Below are positions 44,209-51,908 of a DNA stretch of 64,000 bases, in pieces (the stretch's first letter is position 1; each line of letters starts with the position of its first letter). The notes beneath the pieces were generated by a model. That model was given only the letters and a program-made list of their open reading frames with translations, searched no databases and was not told the origin of the DNA. A program made the position numbers and the translations under genes. Source of the stretch: Polynucleobacter sp. MWH-Berg-3C6 (GTDB lineage Bacteria; Pseudomonadota; Gammaproteobacteria; Burkholderiales; Burkholderiaceae); assembly GCF_018881855.1 (NCBI RefSeq), contig NZ_JACVPN010000001.1, forward strand, positions 496,001 to 560,000. The letters run 5' to 3'.

Positions 44209-45272
44209 TTAGAAATCTCCTCAATTACTGCGTTAGTGACATCACTCATCATGGCTGTGCCGCCTAAATCACGAGTATGTAATTTAGGATTGGCAGCGAC
44301 TTTTTCAATGGCGGCCATTAATTTAGCTCCGAGGGCTTTTTCGCCCAAGAAGTCGAGCATCATGACTGCTGACCAGAAGGTGCCGATAGGATTGGCAAGA
44401 CCCTTGCCCATAATGTCAAAAGCAGAACCATGAATAGGTTCAAACATCGATGGATAGCGACGCTCTGGGTCTAGGTTAGCAGTTGGTGCAATGCCTAAGC
44501 TGCCTGCGAGCGCTGCAGCTAAGTCACTCAGTACGTCCGCATGCAAGTTGGTGGCCACAATGGTGTCTAAAGATTCAGGGCGATTGACCATGCGCGCTGT
44601 GGCCGCATCAACCAATTCTTTATCCCAAGTGACATCCGGAAAATCTTTAGCAACAATATTGGCGATTTCGTCCCACATCACCATGCCATGACGCTGCGCA
44701 TTGGATTTGGTGATGACAGTGAGGTGCTTACGAGGACGGGACTGCGCTAACTTAAAGGCAAAACGCTGCACACGTTCAACGCCAACGCGAGTCATGATGC
44801 TCATGTCAGAAGCTACTTCAATTGGGTGGCCTTGATGCGCTCTGCCGCCTACGCCAGAGTATTCACCTTCGGAGTTCTCACGCACGATGACCCAATCGAG
44901 TTGACCGGGTTTGCAATTGCGCAGAGGGGTTTCAATACCAGGAAGAATGCGAGTAGGGCGCACGTTCGCATATTGATCAAAACCTTGGCAAATCTTTAAA
45001 CGCAAACCCCACAAAGTAATGTGGTCCGGAATTTTTGGGTCGCCAGCTGAACCAAACAAGATGGCATCTTTAGAACGCAAAGGTTCAAGACCATCGTTGG
45101 GCATCATGATGCCGTGTTTGCGGTAGTAATCGCCACCCCAGTCAAAGTGCTCAAACTGAAAAGCGACTTCAGGATGTTTTTTGCTTAAGGCAGTTAACAC
45201 CTTTTCGCATTCAGGAATAACTTCCTTGCCAATTCCATCTCCTGGAATCGACGCTATCTTGTACGTCTTCAT
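44205..45272 (-). CDS. Tartrate/D-malate-type dehydrogenase (isocitrate/isopropylmalate family)
   Basis: A 355-residue NAD-dependent decarboxylating dehydrogenase. MKTYKIASIPGDGIGKEVIPE opens the fold, and WGLRLKICQGFDQYANVRPTR has the Arg pattern of TtuC/DmlA-like enzymes, distinct from LeuB's loop. VRENSEGEYSGVGG and the NxxGDxLSD-like NLHADVLSDLAAALAGSLGIAPTAN carry the metal-binding Asp residues. The GSAFDIMGKGLANPIG element fixes NAD specificity. It oxidises tartrate, D-malate or related 2-hydroxy acids. Together with the receptor gene, it makes a small 2-hydroxyacid uptake and oxidation unit. Which of the substrates is used cannot be told. Confidence 0.88.
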   Translation of the reverse strand: MKTYKIASIPGDGIGKEVIPECEKVLTALSKKHPEVAFQFEHFDWGGDYYRKHGIMMPNDGLEPLRSKDAILFGSAGDPKIPDHITLWGLRLKICQGFDQYANVRPTRILPGIETPLRNCKPGQLDWVIVRENSEGEYSGVGGRAHQGHPIEVASDMSIMTRVGVERVQRFAFKLAQSRPRKHLTVITKSNAQRHGMVMWDEIANIVAKDFPDVTWDKELVDAATARMVNRPESLDTIVATNLHADVLSDLAAALAGSLGIAPTANLDPERRYPSMFEPIHGSAFDIMGKGLANPIGTFWSAVMMLDFLGEKALGAKLMAAIEKVAANPKLHTRDLGGTAMMSDVTNAVIEEISK

Positions 45273-45297
45273 GTGTCTCCTACTGTTTTTATATGAG

Positions 45298-45309
45298 TTA
45301 CTTTAGTAA
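45298..45309. promoter_or_regulatory. Inverted repeat TTACT-TT-AGTAA upstream of the dehydrogenase gene
   Basis: A perfect five-base dyad with two central bases, 26 bases upstream of the minus-strand ATG. It is placed as a repressor operator (GntR or LysR half-sites have similar design). No regulator gene is adjacent. Confidence 0.3.
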
Positions 45310-45461
45310 ATACAGCAATAACTTCTAGAGTCATTATGCAATCCATTACTGCTAAATAGGGGTGGGGTGAACTTGGGGTTTACGGCTAGTAGCCGCCCCC
45401 AGACAGCACCTAAAAGGCATCAAAACAACAAAAATAGCCTCATTTTTACGGTTTTTACATA

Positions 45462-45481
45462 TACTGTATAAACATACAGTA
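45462..45481 (+). promoter_or_regulatory. LexA box (SOS operator) of umuDC
   Basis: TACTGT-ATAAACAT-ACAGTA matches the E. coli-type consensus CTGT-N8-ACAG exactly, with symmetric flanks, five bases upstream of the first umuD ATG. It should repress the operon until RecA* stimulates LexA cleavage. Confidence 0.93.
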
Positions 45482-45486
45482 TATTA

Positions 45487-45987
45487 ATGACTATGACGCA
45501 TCAAATGAACCCCGCCAAAGCAAGCCTTAGCCAAGCCCCGCAAGCCTTGGCAGGCCATTTTGCCGCCTATGAGCTCAAGCTCCTTAGTCACCGGATTTCA
45601 GCTGGATTTCCTAGCCCAGCGGCGGATTATGCTGAGGATGGCCTAGATCTGAACCATTACCTGGTCCAGAACAAGCCAGCTACCTTCATGTTTACCGTGA
45701 AGGGAGATTCCATGCTGGGCGCTGGGATTTGTGATGGCGACAAAGTGGTGGTTGATAAGGCCCTCAAACCAAAACACAAAGACATCGTAGTGGCGGTAGT
45801 CGATGGTGAATACACCATTAAGCGTCTTTATCAATTGCGCGGCCGCATTGAGCTCCAAGCAGAAAATCCGAGCTATCAAGCGATTACTTTTAACGAAGGT
45901 AGCGAGTTGCAAATCTGGGGTGTGGTTGTTGGGGTAGTGCGCAAGTACAGCAATGCGAGCACAAGATATAACAAGGGCGCTAAGTGA
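45487..45987 (+). CDS. umuD: UmuD, autoproteolytic subunit of DNA polymerase V
   Basis: A 166-residue S24-family protein. The self-cleavage site is SAGF (Ala39-Gly40); Ser75 in GDSM and Lys112 in TIKRL are the catalytic pair, 37 residues apart as in E. coli UmuD (Ser60 and Lys97). The N-terminal arm is about 15 residues longer than in E. coli. There is no DNA-binding helix-turn-helix, so it is not LexA. It heads the SOS cassette below the LexA box. A second ATG two codons later is an alternative start. It ends in the umuC start. Confidence 0.95.
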   Translation: MTMTHQMNPAKASLSQAPQALAGHFAAYELKLLSHRISAGFPSPAADYAEDGLDLNHYLVQNKPATFMFTVKGDSMLGAGICDGDKVVVDKALKPKHKDIVVAVVDGEYTIKRLYQLRGRIELQAENPSYQAITFNEGSELQIWGVVVGVVRKYSNASTRYNKGAK

Positions 45988-47297
45988 TGAGTGCACATTC
46001 ACCATCCAATATGTTGTTCGCCTTAGTAGATGTGAATAACTTCTACGTTTCTTGTGAGCGCGTATTCCAGCCGAAGTTAGAAGAAGTGCCAATGGTGGTG
46101 CTCTCAAACAATGATGGTTGTGCAGTAGCGCGTAGTGCTGAAGTCAAAGCACTAGGGGTGAAAATGGGAACCCCCTGGTTTCAGATGCAAGAGCTGGCTA
46201 AGAAGCACGGCATTAAGGCTTGCTCATCGAACTACACCTTATATGGTGATATGAGTAGCCGTGTGGTCCAGGTGCTCAGAGGCTTTACGCCCAATCTCGA
46301 GGTTTACAGCATCGATGAGAGTTTTCTGCAAATCGAGACTGTCTTAAAGCAATACCAAGACACGATTGAGTTGGGACAAAAGATCAAGCAGCAAGTGAAA
46401 GACACTACTGGCTTACCAGTCTGTGTTGGTATTGGCGCTAGTAAGACTTTGGCCAAGTTAGCCAATCATTTAGCCAAAAAACATCAGCAGTTTGCTGGCG
46501 TATGTGATGTGAATGCTATGGCAAAACCAGAGCTGTATCAGTGGATGAGTGAGACTGAAGTAGGCGAGGTGTGGGGTGTTGGTAGACAAATTGCGAAAAA
46601 ACTCAAAGCTCAAAATATTCAGAGCGTGTTTGATCTTTTGCAAGCTTCACCACAAGCGATGCGCCAACAGTTTGGTGTGGTGATGGAGCGCCTTTGCTAT
46701 GAGCTGCGCGGTACTTCTTGCTTACAGTTAGAGGAAGTAGCGCCAGCTAAACAACAAATCATTGCCTCACGCAGTTTTGGAAAACTGGTTACCAGTCAAG
46801 TAGAGCTCGCCCAATCGGTTGCCACCCATGCAGCGCGTGCAGCTGAAAAACTGAGAACCCAAAACAGCATTACGGGCGCGCTCACAGTATTTATTCAGAC
46901 AAATCCCTTTAAGCAACACGAGCCGCAGCACCATCAAAGCATCACGATTCCATTAGTCGATCCAAGCGATGACACGCTGACCTTAACCAATGCAGCACTA
47001 GCAGGCCTTAAGCAAATCTATCAGCCTAACTTTCGGTACAAGAAAGCGGGTGTCATTCTGAATTTGATTGGTGACAAGCCAACAGTGCAGCAATCACTCT
47101 TTGAAGATATGGAAAGCAAAGGCAAATCAGCACATCTCATGAAAGCGATGGATGAGATCAATACTCGCTTTGGTAATGCAGTGATTCGATCTGCGGCTGC
47201 GGGAACTAACGGTGCCAAGCAAGCATGGCAAATGAGATCAAGTAATAAATCACCGAGCTACACCACCAAGTGGGATGAGCTGCCAGTAGCTAGATAA
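45987..47297 (+). CDS. umuC: UmuC, catalytic subunit of DNA polymerase V (Y family)
   Basis: A 436-residue Y-family polymerase. I use the ATG overlapping the umuD stop (TGATG junction); a GTG one codon earlier is also possible. [19 protein letters not shown] has the first metal Asp and the Y-family steric-gate region (NNFYVSCE). [10 protein letters not shown] has the second Asp-Glu pair. [21 protein letters not shown] is the helix-hairpin region that follows, and the C-terminal little-finger domain runs from about residue 240. The polymerase copies damaged DNA with UmuD'. It is coupled to umuD and to the small downstream gene. Confidence 0.96.
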   Translation: MSAHSPSNMLFALVDVNNFYVSCERVFQPKLEEVPMVVLSNNDGCAVARSAEVKALGVKMGTPWFQMQELAKKHGIKACSSNYTLYGDMSSRVVQVLRGFTPNLEVYSIDESFLQIETVLKQYQDTIELGQKIKQQVKDTTGLPVCVGIGASKTLAKLANHLAKKHQQFAGVCDVNAMAKPELYQWMSETEVGEVWGVGRQIAKKLKAQNIQSVFDLLQASPQAMRQQFGVVMERLCYELRGTSCLQLEEVAPAKQQIIASRSFGKLVTSQVELAQSVATHAARAAEKLRTQNSITGALTVFIQTNPFKQHEPQHHQSITIPLVDPSDDTLTLTNAALAGLKQIYQPNFRYKKAGVILNLIGDKPTVQQSLFEDMESKGKSAHLMKAMDEINTRFGNAVIRSAAAGTNGAKQAWQMRSSNKSPSYTTKWDELPVAR

Positions 47298-47331
47298 ACG
47301 TAATAACAAACAACACACAAAGGAGAAGCAA

Positions 47332-47463
47332 ATGGACTTATTAAACAACTTCAATGGAATCTCTCTGGCAGTGATCATGATCCTGTCGTATTGCGCAGTA
47401 TTGAAAAATACCAAGCGTCATGAAAGTGCCACAAAACAGGTATTTCATCGCAGATCCCACTAA
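47332..47463 (+). CDS. Small membrane peptide gene after umuDC
   Basis: A 43-residue ORF with AAAGGAGAAGCAA directly before its ATG, the strongest ribosome site of the cassette. The peptide has one hydrophobic segment (ISLAVIMILSYCAVL, about residues 9-23) and a basic C-terminus (KNTKRHES...HRRSH). It begins 34 bases after umuC, so it probably lies on the SOS transcript, and precedes a long hairpin. The design is that of small SOS-linked membrane peptides, but no homology is claimed. Confidence 0.5.
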   Translation: MDLLNNFNGISLAVIMILSYCAVLKNTKRHESATKQVFHRRSH

Positions 47464-47510
47464 GGGATATACGGGCAAATTAAAAATCAGTTGTTGTAGC
47501 AGGTTTTTGC

Positions 47511-47544
47511 GGGGAATAGGGGGATCACGGACCTCTTATTCCCC
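47511..47544 (+). terminator. Long hairpin after the SOS cassette
   Basis: GGGGAATAGGGGG (47511-47523) pairs with CCTCTTATTCCCC (47532-47544): 13 pairs with two G-U, and an eight-base loop. The following T-rich run is weak (TAATTCATTT). It is probably the transcript end of the umuDC unit. Confidence 0.55.
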
Positions 47545-47603
47545 TAATTCATTTAAGGGTTTACCTACAATCACAAAGCCATAAAGTTCGTTAATATTCA
47601 AAT

Positions 47604-48143
47604 ATGACTGAAGATAAGCAAACCTATCTAGATAAAAAATTACGCCCCTTGCCGCGTTGGATATTTATGTCCCGTTGGTTGCAGGCGCCTTTATATCTTG
47701 GTCTCATCGTAGCGCAGGGTGTATACGTCTGGCAGTTTTGGATTGAGCTAGTGCACCTCATTCAGATGATGGCCAATAAGAGCATGACAGAGACTGGCTT
47801 AATGTTGGTGGTCTTAGGCCTGATCGATGTAGTCATGATCTCGAACTTATTAGTGATGGTGATTGTTGGCGGTTGGGAGACTTTTGTTTCGCGCTTAGAG
47901 CTACAAAATCATCCTGATCAGCCTGAGTGGTTGTCTCATGTAAATGCTGGTGTTCTCAAGGTGAAGTTGGCAACAGCCATCATCGGCATTTCATCGATTC
48001 ATCTATTGAAGACCTTTATTAATGCCGCATCCTATGATGAAAAGACATTAATGTGGCAGACACTGATACACGTTACCTTTGTTTTATCGGCGCTAGCGAT
48101 TGCTTATACCGAAAAAATAGTGACTACAGCTCATAAACATTGA
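47604..48143 (+). CDS. UPF0114/TIGR00645 family membrane protein
   Basis: A 179-residue protein with about four hydrophobic spans, matching the YqhA/TIGR00645 family: [58 protein letters not shown], and [19 protein letters not shown]. Members are widespread inner-membrane proteins of unknown function. It is monocistronic after the SOS cassette; no link to it is evident. Confidence 0.88.
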   Translation: MTEDKQTYLDKKLRPLPRWIFMSRWLQAPLYLGLIVAQGVYVWQFWIELVHLIQMMANKSMTETGLMLVVLGLIDVVMISNLLVMVIVGGWETFVSRLELQNHPDQPEWLSHVNAGVLKVKLATAIIGISSIHLLKTFINAASYDEKTLMWQTLIHVTFVLSALAIAYTEKIVTTAHKH

Positions 48144-48212
48144 GAGTGAGGGGTGAGCACGACCCCTCTTAAGTCCACAATATTATTTGCAGTAAATACA
48201 TCCGAGAAGTGA

Positions 48213-48539
48213 ATGACGCCAAACCCTTGCTTTGAATGCGGCCAGTGCTGCCAGCATTTTCGGGTGAGTTTTTACCATGGAGAAATTGCAGGCAATGGCA
48301 CTGGAGTAGTTCCGGGAGAGCTTACAACAAAGCTCACAGACCACTTGGCTTGCATGAAGGGCACAGAGAAAGGCGGGGCACCTTGTATCGCTCTAAAACA
48401 TACTAAAGAAGAAGGCTATCGCTGTTCTATTTATGAAGAGCGACCAACTCCCTGCAGGGAATTTAATGTGTTCAATAATGATGGAACAATGAATGCTGAT
48501 TGCCTGAAATTAAGAAAGAAGGCAGGTTTGGTGGCCTGA
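48213..48539 (+). CDS. YkgJ-family cysteine-cluster protein
   Basis: A 108-residue protein with the cluster CFECGQCCQHFRVSF at the start and CSIYEERPTPCREF later, the pattern (C-x2-C-x2-CC ... C-x(n)-RPxxCRxF) of the YkgJ/UPF0153 family. The cysteines probably bind a metal or Fe-S cluster. GAGAAG precedes the ATG. It lies 84 bases from the end of the 4.5S RNA gene on the other strand. Function is unknown for the family. Confidence 0.88.
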   Translation: MTPNPCFECGQCCQHFRVSFYHGEIAGNGTGVVPGELTTKLTDHLACMKGTEKGGAPCIALKHTKEEGYRCSIYEERPTPCREFNVFNNDGTMNADCLKLRKKAGLVA

Positions 48540-48623
48540 TGACTAATCTAGATTGGTCAATGATTTGGCTAATTTGGGGAATTTTCAGGATTCTGAAGAT
48601 CTTCTAAATCTTGGGGGAGGGGT

Positions 48624-48721
48624 GGATGAGCCAAACCCCCGGCACTGGCAGAAATTGGGTTTGGCTGCTTCGTTCCCGACCTGACCAGGTTATCCAACCC
48701 ACCATGCGGGGAGGCCCATCC
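48624..48721 (-). ncRNA. ffs: 4.5S RNA (signal recognition particle RNA, small bacterial type)
   Basis: On the minus strand the sequence contains GGTCAGGTCGGGAACGAAGCAGCC (split here as GGTCAGGTCG and GGAACGAAGCAGCC), which matches the conserved SRP tip: GGTCAG, GGAA tetraloop and AAGCAGCC. The ends pair (GGATGGGCC with GGCTCATCC, one G-U), as do inner CCCCGCA and TGCCGGGG stretches, giving one long hairpin of about 98 bases. The pair closing the GGAA loop is G-C instead of C-G as in E. coli, a compensatory change. It is divergent from dnaX by 31 bases. It binds Ffh to target membrane proteins. Confidence 0.93.
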
Positions 48722-48752
48722 AATTCCATTTTAGCTTGTTAGAATGTAAGAC

Positions 48753-50420
48753 ATGACAGCACTGGCACTAGCCCGTTCGTGGCGCCCTAAAACGTTCTCG
48801 CAATTAGTAGGACAAGACCATGTGGTTAAGGCCTTAACCCATGCCTTAGACCAAGGCCGCTTGCATCATGCATGGCTCTTTACGGGTACCCGTGGGGTAG
48901 GTAAGACCACCATTGCTCGCATTATGGCCAAGGCACTCAATTGCACTGGAACTGATGGTTCGGGCAAGATGACTTCAGAGCCCTGTGGAAAATGCCCAGC
49001 TTGTATGGAAATTGATGCTGGTCGCTTTGTTGACTATATCGAGATGGATGCAGCAAGCAATCGTGGTGTTGATGACATTGCCGCACTCCTAGAAAAAGCA
49101 GCATACGCACCCAGTAATGGTCGCTACAAGGTATACATGATTGACGAGGTGCACATGCTCACCAATCATGCCTTTAATGCCATGCTCAAAACCTTAGAAG
49201 AACCTCCAGAGCACGTTAAATTTATTTTGGCGACTACTGATCCACAAAAGATCCCGGTCACTATTCTGTCTCGCTGCTTGCAGTTTAATCTCAAGCAAAT
49301 GCCAGTACCGCTCATCGTTGAGCATTTAGAAACGGTGCTCGCTGCAGAAAAAGTCGAATATGAAGTCAATGCCTTAAGAGTGTTGGCTAAGGCAGCTCAA
49401 GGCTCCATGCGCGATGCTTTGTCATTAACAGATCAAGCGATTGCATACGCTGCTGGCAAGGTTACTGAAGAATCTGTACGTGGCATGCTCGGCACATTAG
49501 ACGATGCTTATCTCATTCGCATTTTGGATTGCTTAATTGCAAAAGATGGCGCAAGCCTGTTGGCAGTAGCAAATGAAATGGGTGAGCGCAGCATGTCTTT
49601 CTCATTAGCACTCCAAGATCTATCCAGCTTGTTGCAAAAAATTGCAGCAGCGCAAGTTGTCCCAGAGTCTGTATTAGATGATTGGCCAGAAGCAGGCGAG
49701 ATTCGTCGTTTGGCTACCCAGCTCACCAAGGAAGAAGCGCAACTCTTCTACCAAATCACCATTACTAGCCGTCCTGACCTATCACTTGCACCAGACGAAC
49801 AAACTGGCTTTGCGATGACGCTATTACGCATGTTGGCATTTCGTCCAGGCAGCGGTGGAGGAGGTTCTGCTCCAGCACCCTCAAATCCATCAGCGCCACC
49901 AGTAAACACAGCACGTCCAGCCGCCGCCCCGGCTGCTAGAGCGCCTACGCCTGTAGCTAAAACAGCTGTACCTGCTGCTAGCAAATCTGTCGCCTCCGCT
50001 TTAGCGCCTGCGGCAACGCCAGTTGGCAATGCAACAGAACGTCCTGATTGGCATGGCTTGATGCGTCAATTGCCAGTAAAAGGTTTAGTGCAGCAGTTAG
50101 CTTTTCAGACTGAGTTGCAAGATTGGAATGATTCGGCAGCGGGAGTACGCGCAACCATTGTTACTCCAATGCCGCAGTTGGCTTCTGAAGCCTCTGTTGC
50201 GCGCTTAGCTGATGCACTAACTGCGCACTTTGGTAAGCCAGTGAAGATTGTGATTGAAAAAGGTGAAGTAGAGGGCAAGACAGTTGCCAAGGTTGATGCG
50301 CAGATTCATCAAGAGAAAAGAATGAATGCCGAGCAGATGATTGCAGCTGATCCCTTTATTCAGCAATTAGAAAAAGAGTTTGGCGCTAAGGTAGTTGGTG
50401 GCTCTGTTAAACCACTCTAA
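48753..50420 (+). CDS. dnaX: DNA polymerase III subunits gamma and tau
   Basis: A 555-residue clamp-loader ATPase. Walker A is GTRGVGKT (residues 45-52). Cysteines in LNC, PCGKCPACMEI form the zinc module. The DEVHML Walker B and sensor region and DALSLTDQAI follow, then a helical lid domain. Residues about 365-430 are an Ala/Pro-rich linker before the tau-specific C-terminal domain that binds DnaB and the polymerase. I found no slippery heptamer plus hairpin of the E. coli kind, so tau may be the only product. It leads a dnaX-ybaB-recR unit. Confidence 0.97.
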   Translation: MTALALARSWRPKTFSQLVGQDHVVKALTHALDQGRLHHAWLFTGTRGVGKTTIARIMAKALNCTGTDGSGKMTSEPCGKCPACMEIDAGRFVDYIEMDAASNRGVDDIAALLEKAAYAPSNGRYKVYMIDEVHMLTNHAFNAMLKTLEEPPEHVKFILATTDPQKIPVTILSRCLQFNLKQMPVPLIVEHLETVLAAEKVEYEVNALRVLAKAAQGSMRDALSLTDQAIAYAAGKVTEESVRGMLGTLDDAYLIRILDCLIAKDGASLLAVANEMGERSMSFSLALQDLSSLLQKIAAAQVVPESVLDDWPEAGEIRRLATQLTKEEAQLFYQITITSRPDLSLAPDEQTGFAMTLLRMLAFRPGSGGGGSAPAPSNPSAPPVNTARPAAAPAARAPTPVAKTAVPAASKSVASALAPAATPVGNATERPDWHGLMRQLPVKGLVQQLAFQTELQDWNDSAAGVRATIVTPMPQLASEASVARLADALTAHFGKPVKIVIEKGEVEGKTVAKVDAQIHQEKRMNAEQMIAADPFIQQLEKEFGAKVVGGSVKPL

Positions 50421-50485
50421 TGCACCTCTTTAATTTAAATTCAGCTATTTAGAAATAATCAACATAAGCACTAAGGAATAAGGCG

Positions 50486-50809
50486 ATGATGAAAGGTGGA
50501 CTTGCTGGCCTCATGAAACAGGCTCAGCAGATGCAAGAGAAAATGAAAACTGCGCAGGCCGAATTGGCTGCGTTAGAAGTCACTGGCCAAGCCGCCGGTG
50601 GTTTAGTGAAGGTAACCATCTCTGGTAAATACGAGCTCAAGCGTGTACAAATTGATCCAGGTGCAATGGATGATCGCGAGATGCTCGAAGATTTGATCGT
50701 TACTGCTTATACAGAAGCATTTAAGCAAGTAGAAGCTGCTAGCGCGCAAATGATGTCTGGTGCAACTGCGGGCATGCCAATGCCCCCTGGCTTTAAGCTA
50801 CCTTTCTAA
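50486..50809 (+). CDS. ybaB: YbaB/EbfC nucleoid-associated protein
   Basis: A 107-residue dimer-forming DNA-binding protein. It has the helical start GLAGLMKQAQQMQEKMKTAQAELAALEVTGQAAGGLVKVTISGKYELKRVQIDPG, the strand-rich centre and the C-terminal helix ending PMPPGFKLPF, as in E. coli YbaB. Between dnaX and recR, the usual neighbours. A near ribosome site AAGGAATAAGG precedes the first ATG. It binds DNA in tweezers fashion and is often linked to recombination repair. Confidence 0.95.
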   Translation: MMKGGLAGLMKQAQQMQEKMKTAQAELAALEVTGQAAGGLVKVTISGKYELKRVQIDPGAMDDREMLEDLIVTAYTEAFKQVEAASAQMMSGATAGMPMPPGFKLPF

Positions 50810-50830
50810 CTTCATTGATTTAATTTATTC

Positions 50831-51445
50831 ATGGCACGCATAGAAGCACCTGTTGATGCACTTGGTCGTTTGATCGAGGCATTGCGTGTGCTTCCAGGAG
50901 TAGGGCCTAAGTCTGCTCAGCGCATGGCCTTTTATCTTTTGCAGCATGATCGTAATGGTGCCGCAGTACTAGCTCAATCATTGGGCGAAGCAGTAGAGAC
51001 GGTTGGCCACTGCGCACGTTGCAATACATTCTCAGAAACCCAAATCTGTAGCACCTGCTCTGATGAGCGCCGTGATCCTTCTTTGTTATGTATTGTAGAA
51101 ACACCTGCTGATCAAGTCATGGTGGAACAGACTTTAAGCTTCAAAGGCAATTACTTTGTACTTATGGGTCGCCTCTCACCGCTCGATGGTATGGGCCCTA
51201 ATGAAATTCATTTTGATCGCTTACTTACTCGGATTGAAAATCCCGATACCGGCGTGCCGATTCGGGAAGTAGTGCTAGCAACTAACTTCACGAGTGAAGG
51301 TGAGGCCACTGCCCACTACATTGGTGAGGTCCTCAAAGCTAAAGGTATTAAGGTCACCCGAATTGCACGCGGCATTCCAGTGGGCGGTGAGCTTGAGTAT
51401 GTTGATGCGGGAACCTTGGCCAGAGCCTTAATGGATCGCCGCTAA
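50831..51445 (+). CDS. recR: Recombination mediator protein RecR
   Basis: A 204-residue protein. The helix-hairpin-helix ([24 protein letters not shown], about residues 12-35) is followed by a four-cysteine zinc finger ([16 protein letters not shown], about 57-72), the Toprim domain ([33 protein letters not shown]) and the C-terminal [17 protein letters not shown]. With RecF/RecO it loads RecA on gaps. It follows ybaB by 21 bases, and the ParD-like gene begins one base after its stop. Confidence 0.97.
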   Translation: MARIEAPVDALGRLIEALRVLPGVGPKSAQRMAFYLLQHDRNGAAVLAQSLGEAVETVGHCARCNTFSETQICSTCSDERRDPSLLCIVETPADQVMVEQTLSFKGNYFVLMGRLSPLDGMGPNEIHFDRLLTRIENPDTGVPIREVVLATNFTSEGEATAHYIGEVLKAKGIKVTRIARGIPVGGELEYVDAGTLARALMDRR

Positions 51446-51446
51446 C

Positions 51447-51665
51447 ATGCTGGTTTCTATCGAGTTGTCAGAGTCATTAATTGATGATGCGAATTCTGCC
51501 TCGGGTATTACAAAAAGAACCATCTCTGAGCAGATTGAGTACTGGGCCCGTCTAGGCAAGGCATGTGAAGACAATCCTGATCTACAAGTTGATATGATCC
51601 AGGATATTTTGGCAAGTAGAGCAGAGATGAGTCTCAATAAGTTAAGCCAATTTCGTTTTGGCTAG
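51447..51665 (+). CDS. ParD-like antitoxin family protein, orphan
   Basis: A 72-residue protein: MLVSIELSESLIDDANSASGITKRTISEQIEYWARLGKACEDNPDL, which has the ribbon-helix-helix layout (beta strand VSIELSESLIDDA, then ITKRTISEQIEYWARLGKA helices) of PF11903-type ParD-like antitoxins. It starts one base after recR, implying cotranscription. No ParE toxin gene follows; the next 240 bases hold no convincing ORF. It might act as a plain transcription factor or be a relic. Confidence 0.75.
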   Translation: MLVSIELSESLIDDANSASGITKRTISEQIEYWARLGKACEDNPDLQVDMIQDILASRAEMSLNKLSQFRFG

Positions 51666-51908
51666 CCTGTCTAAATATCCCTTGAGTACCCAGTAAGTTG
51701 TTTTCAGAGCATAGTGCCGTCCCCTGTGCATCAAGCCCCAATCGGCAATCTGTCATCCCATTGCCATAAAGACTAGGTAAATTGCTCCTTTTTGGGGATA
51801 ATTTGGTCTGCACCACCCTTGGGCTTCAATCTCAAGCTGTGTTTGCCAAGTTTTCCCTGTCGGCACCTTGCTATTGCATTGCACTGGCATCCCAATTAGA
51901 AATTGTGA

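Noticed and set aside
48753..50420. E. coli-like programmed frameshift in dnaX
   Set aside because: No A-AAA-AAG type heptamer with a following hairpin was found near the tau/gamma boundary; the A-rich run near 50260 is too late and in the wrong phase.
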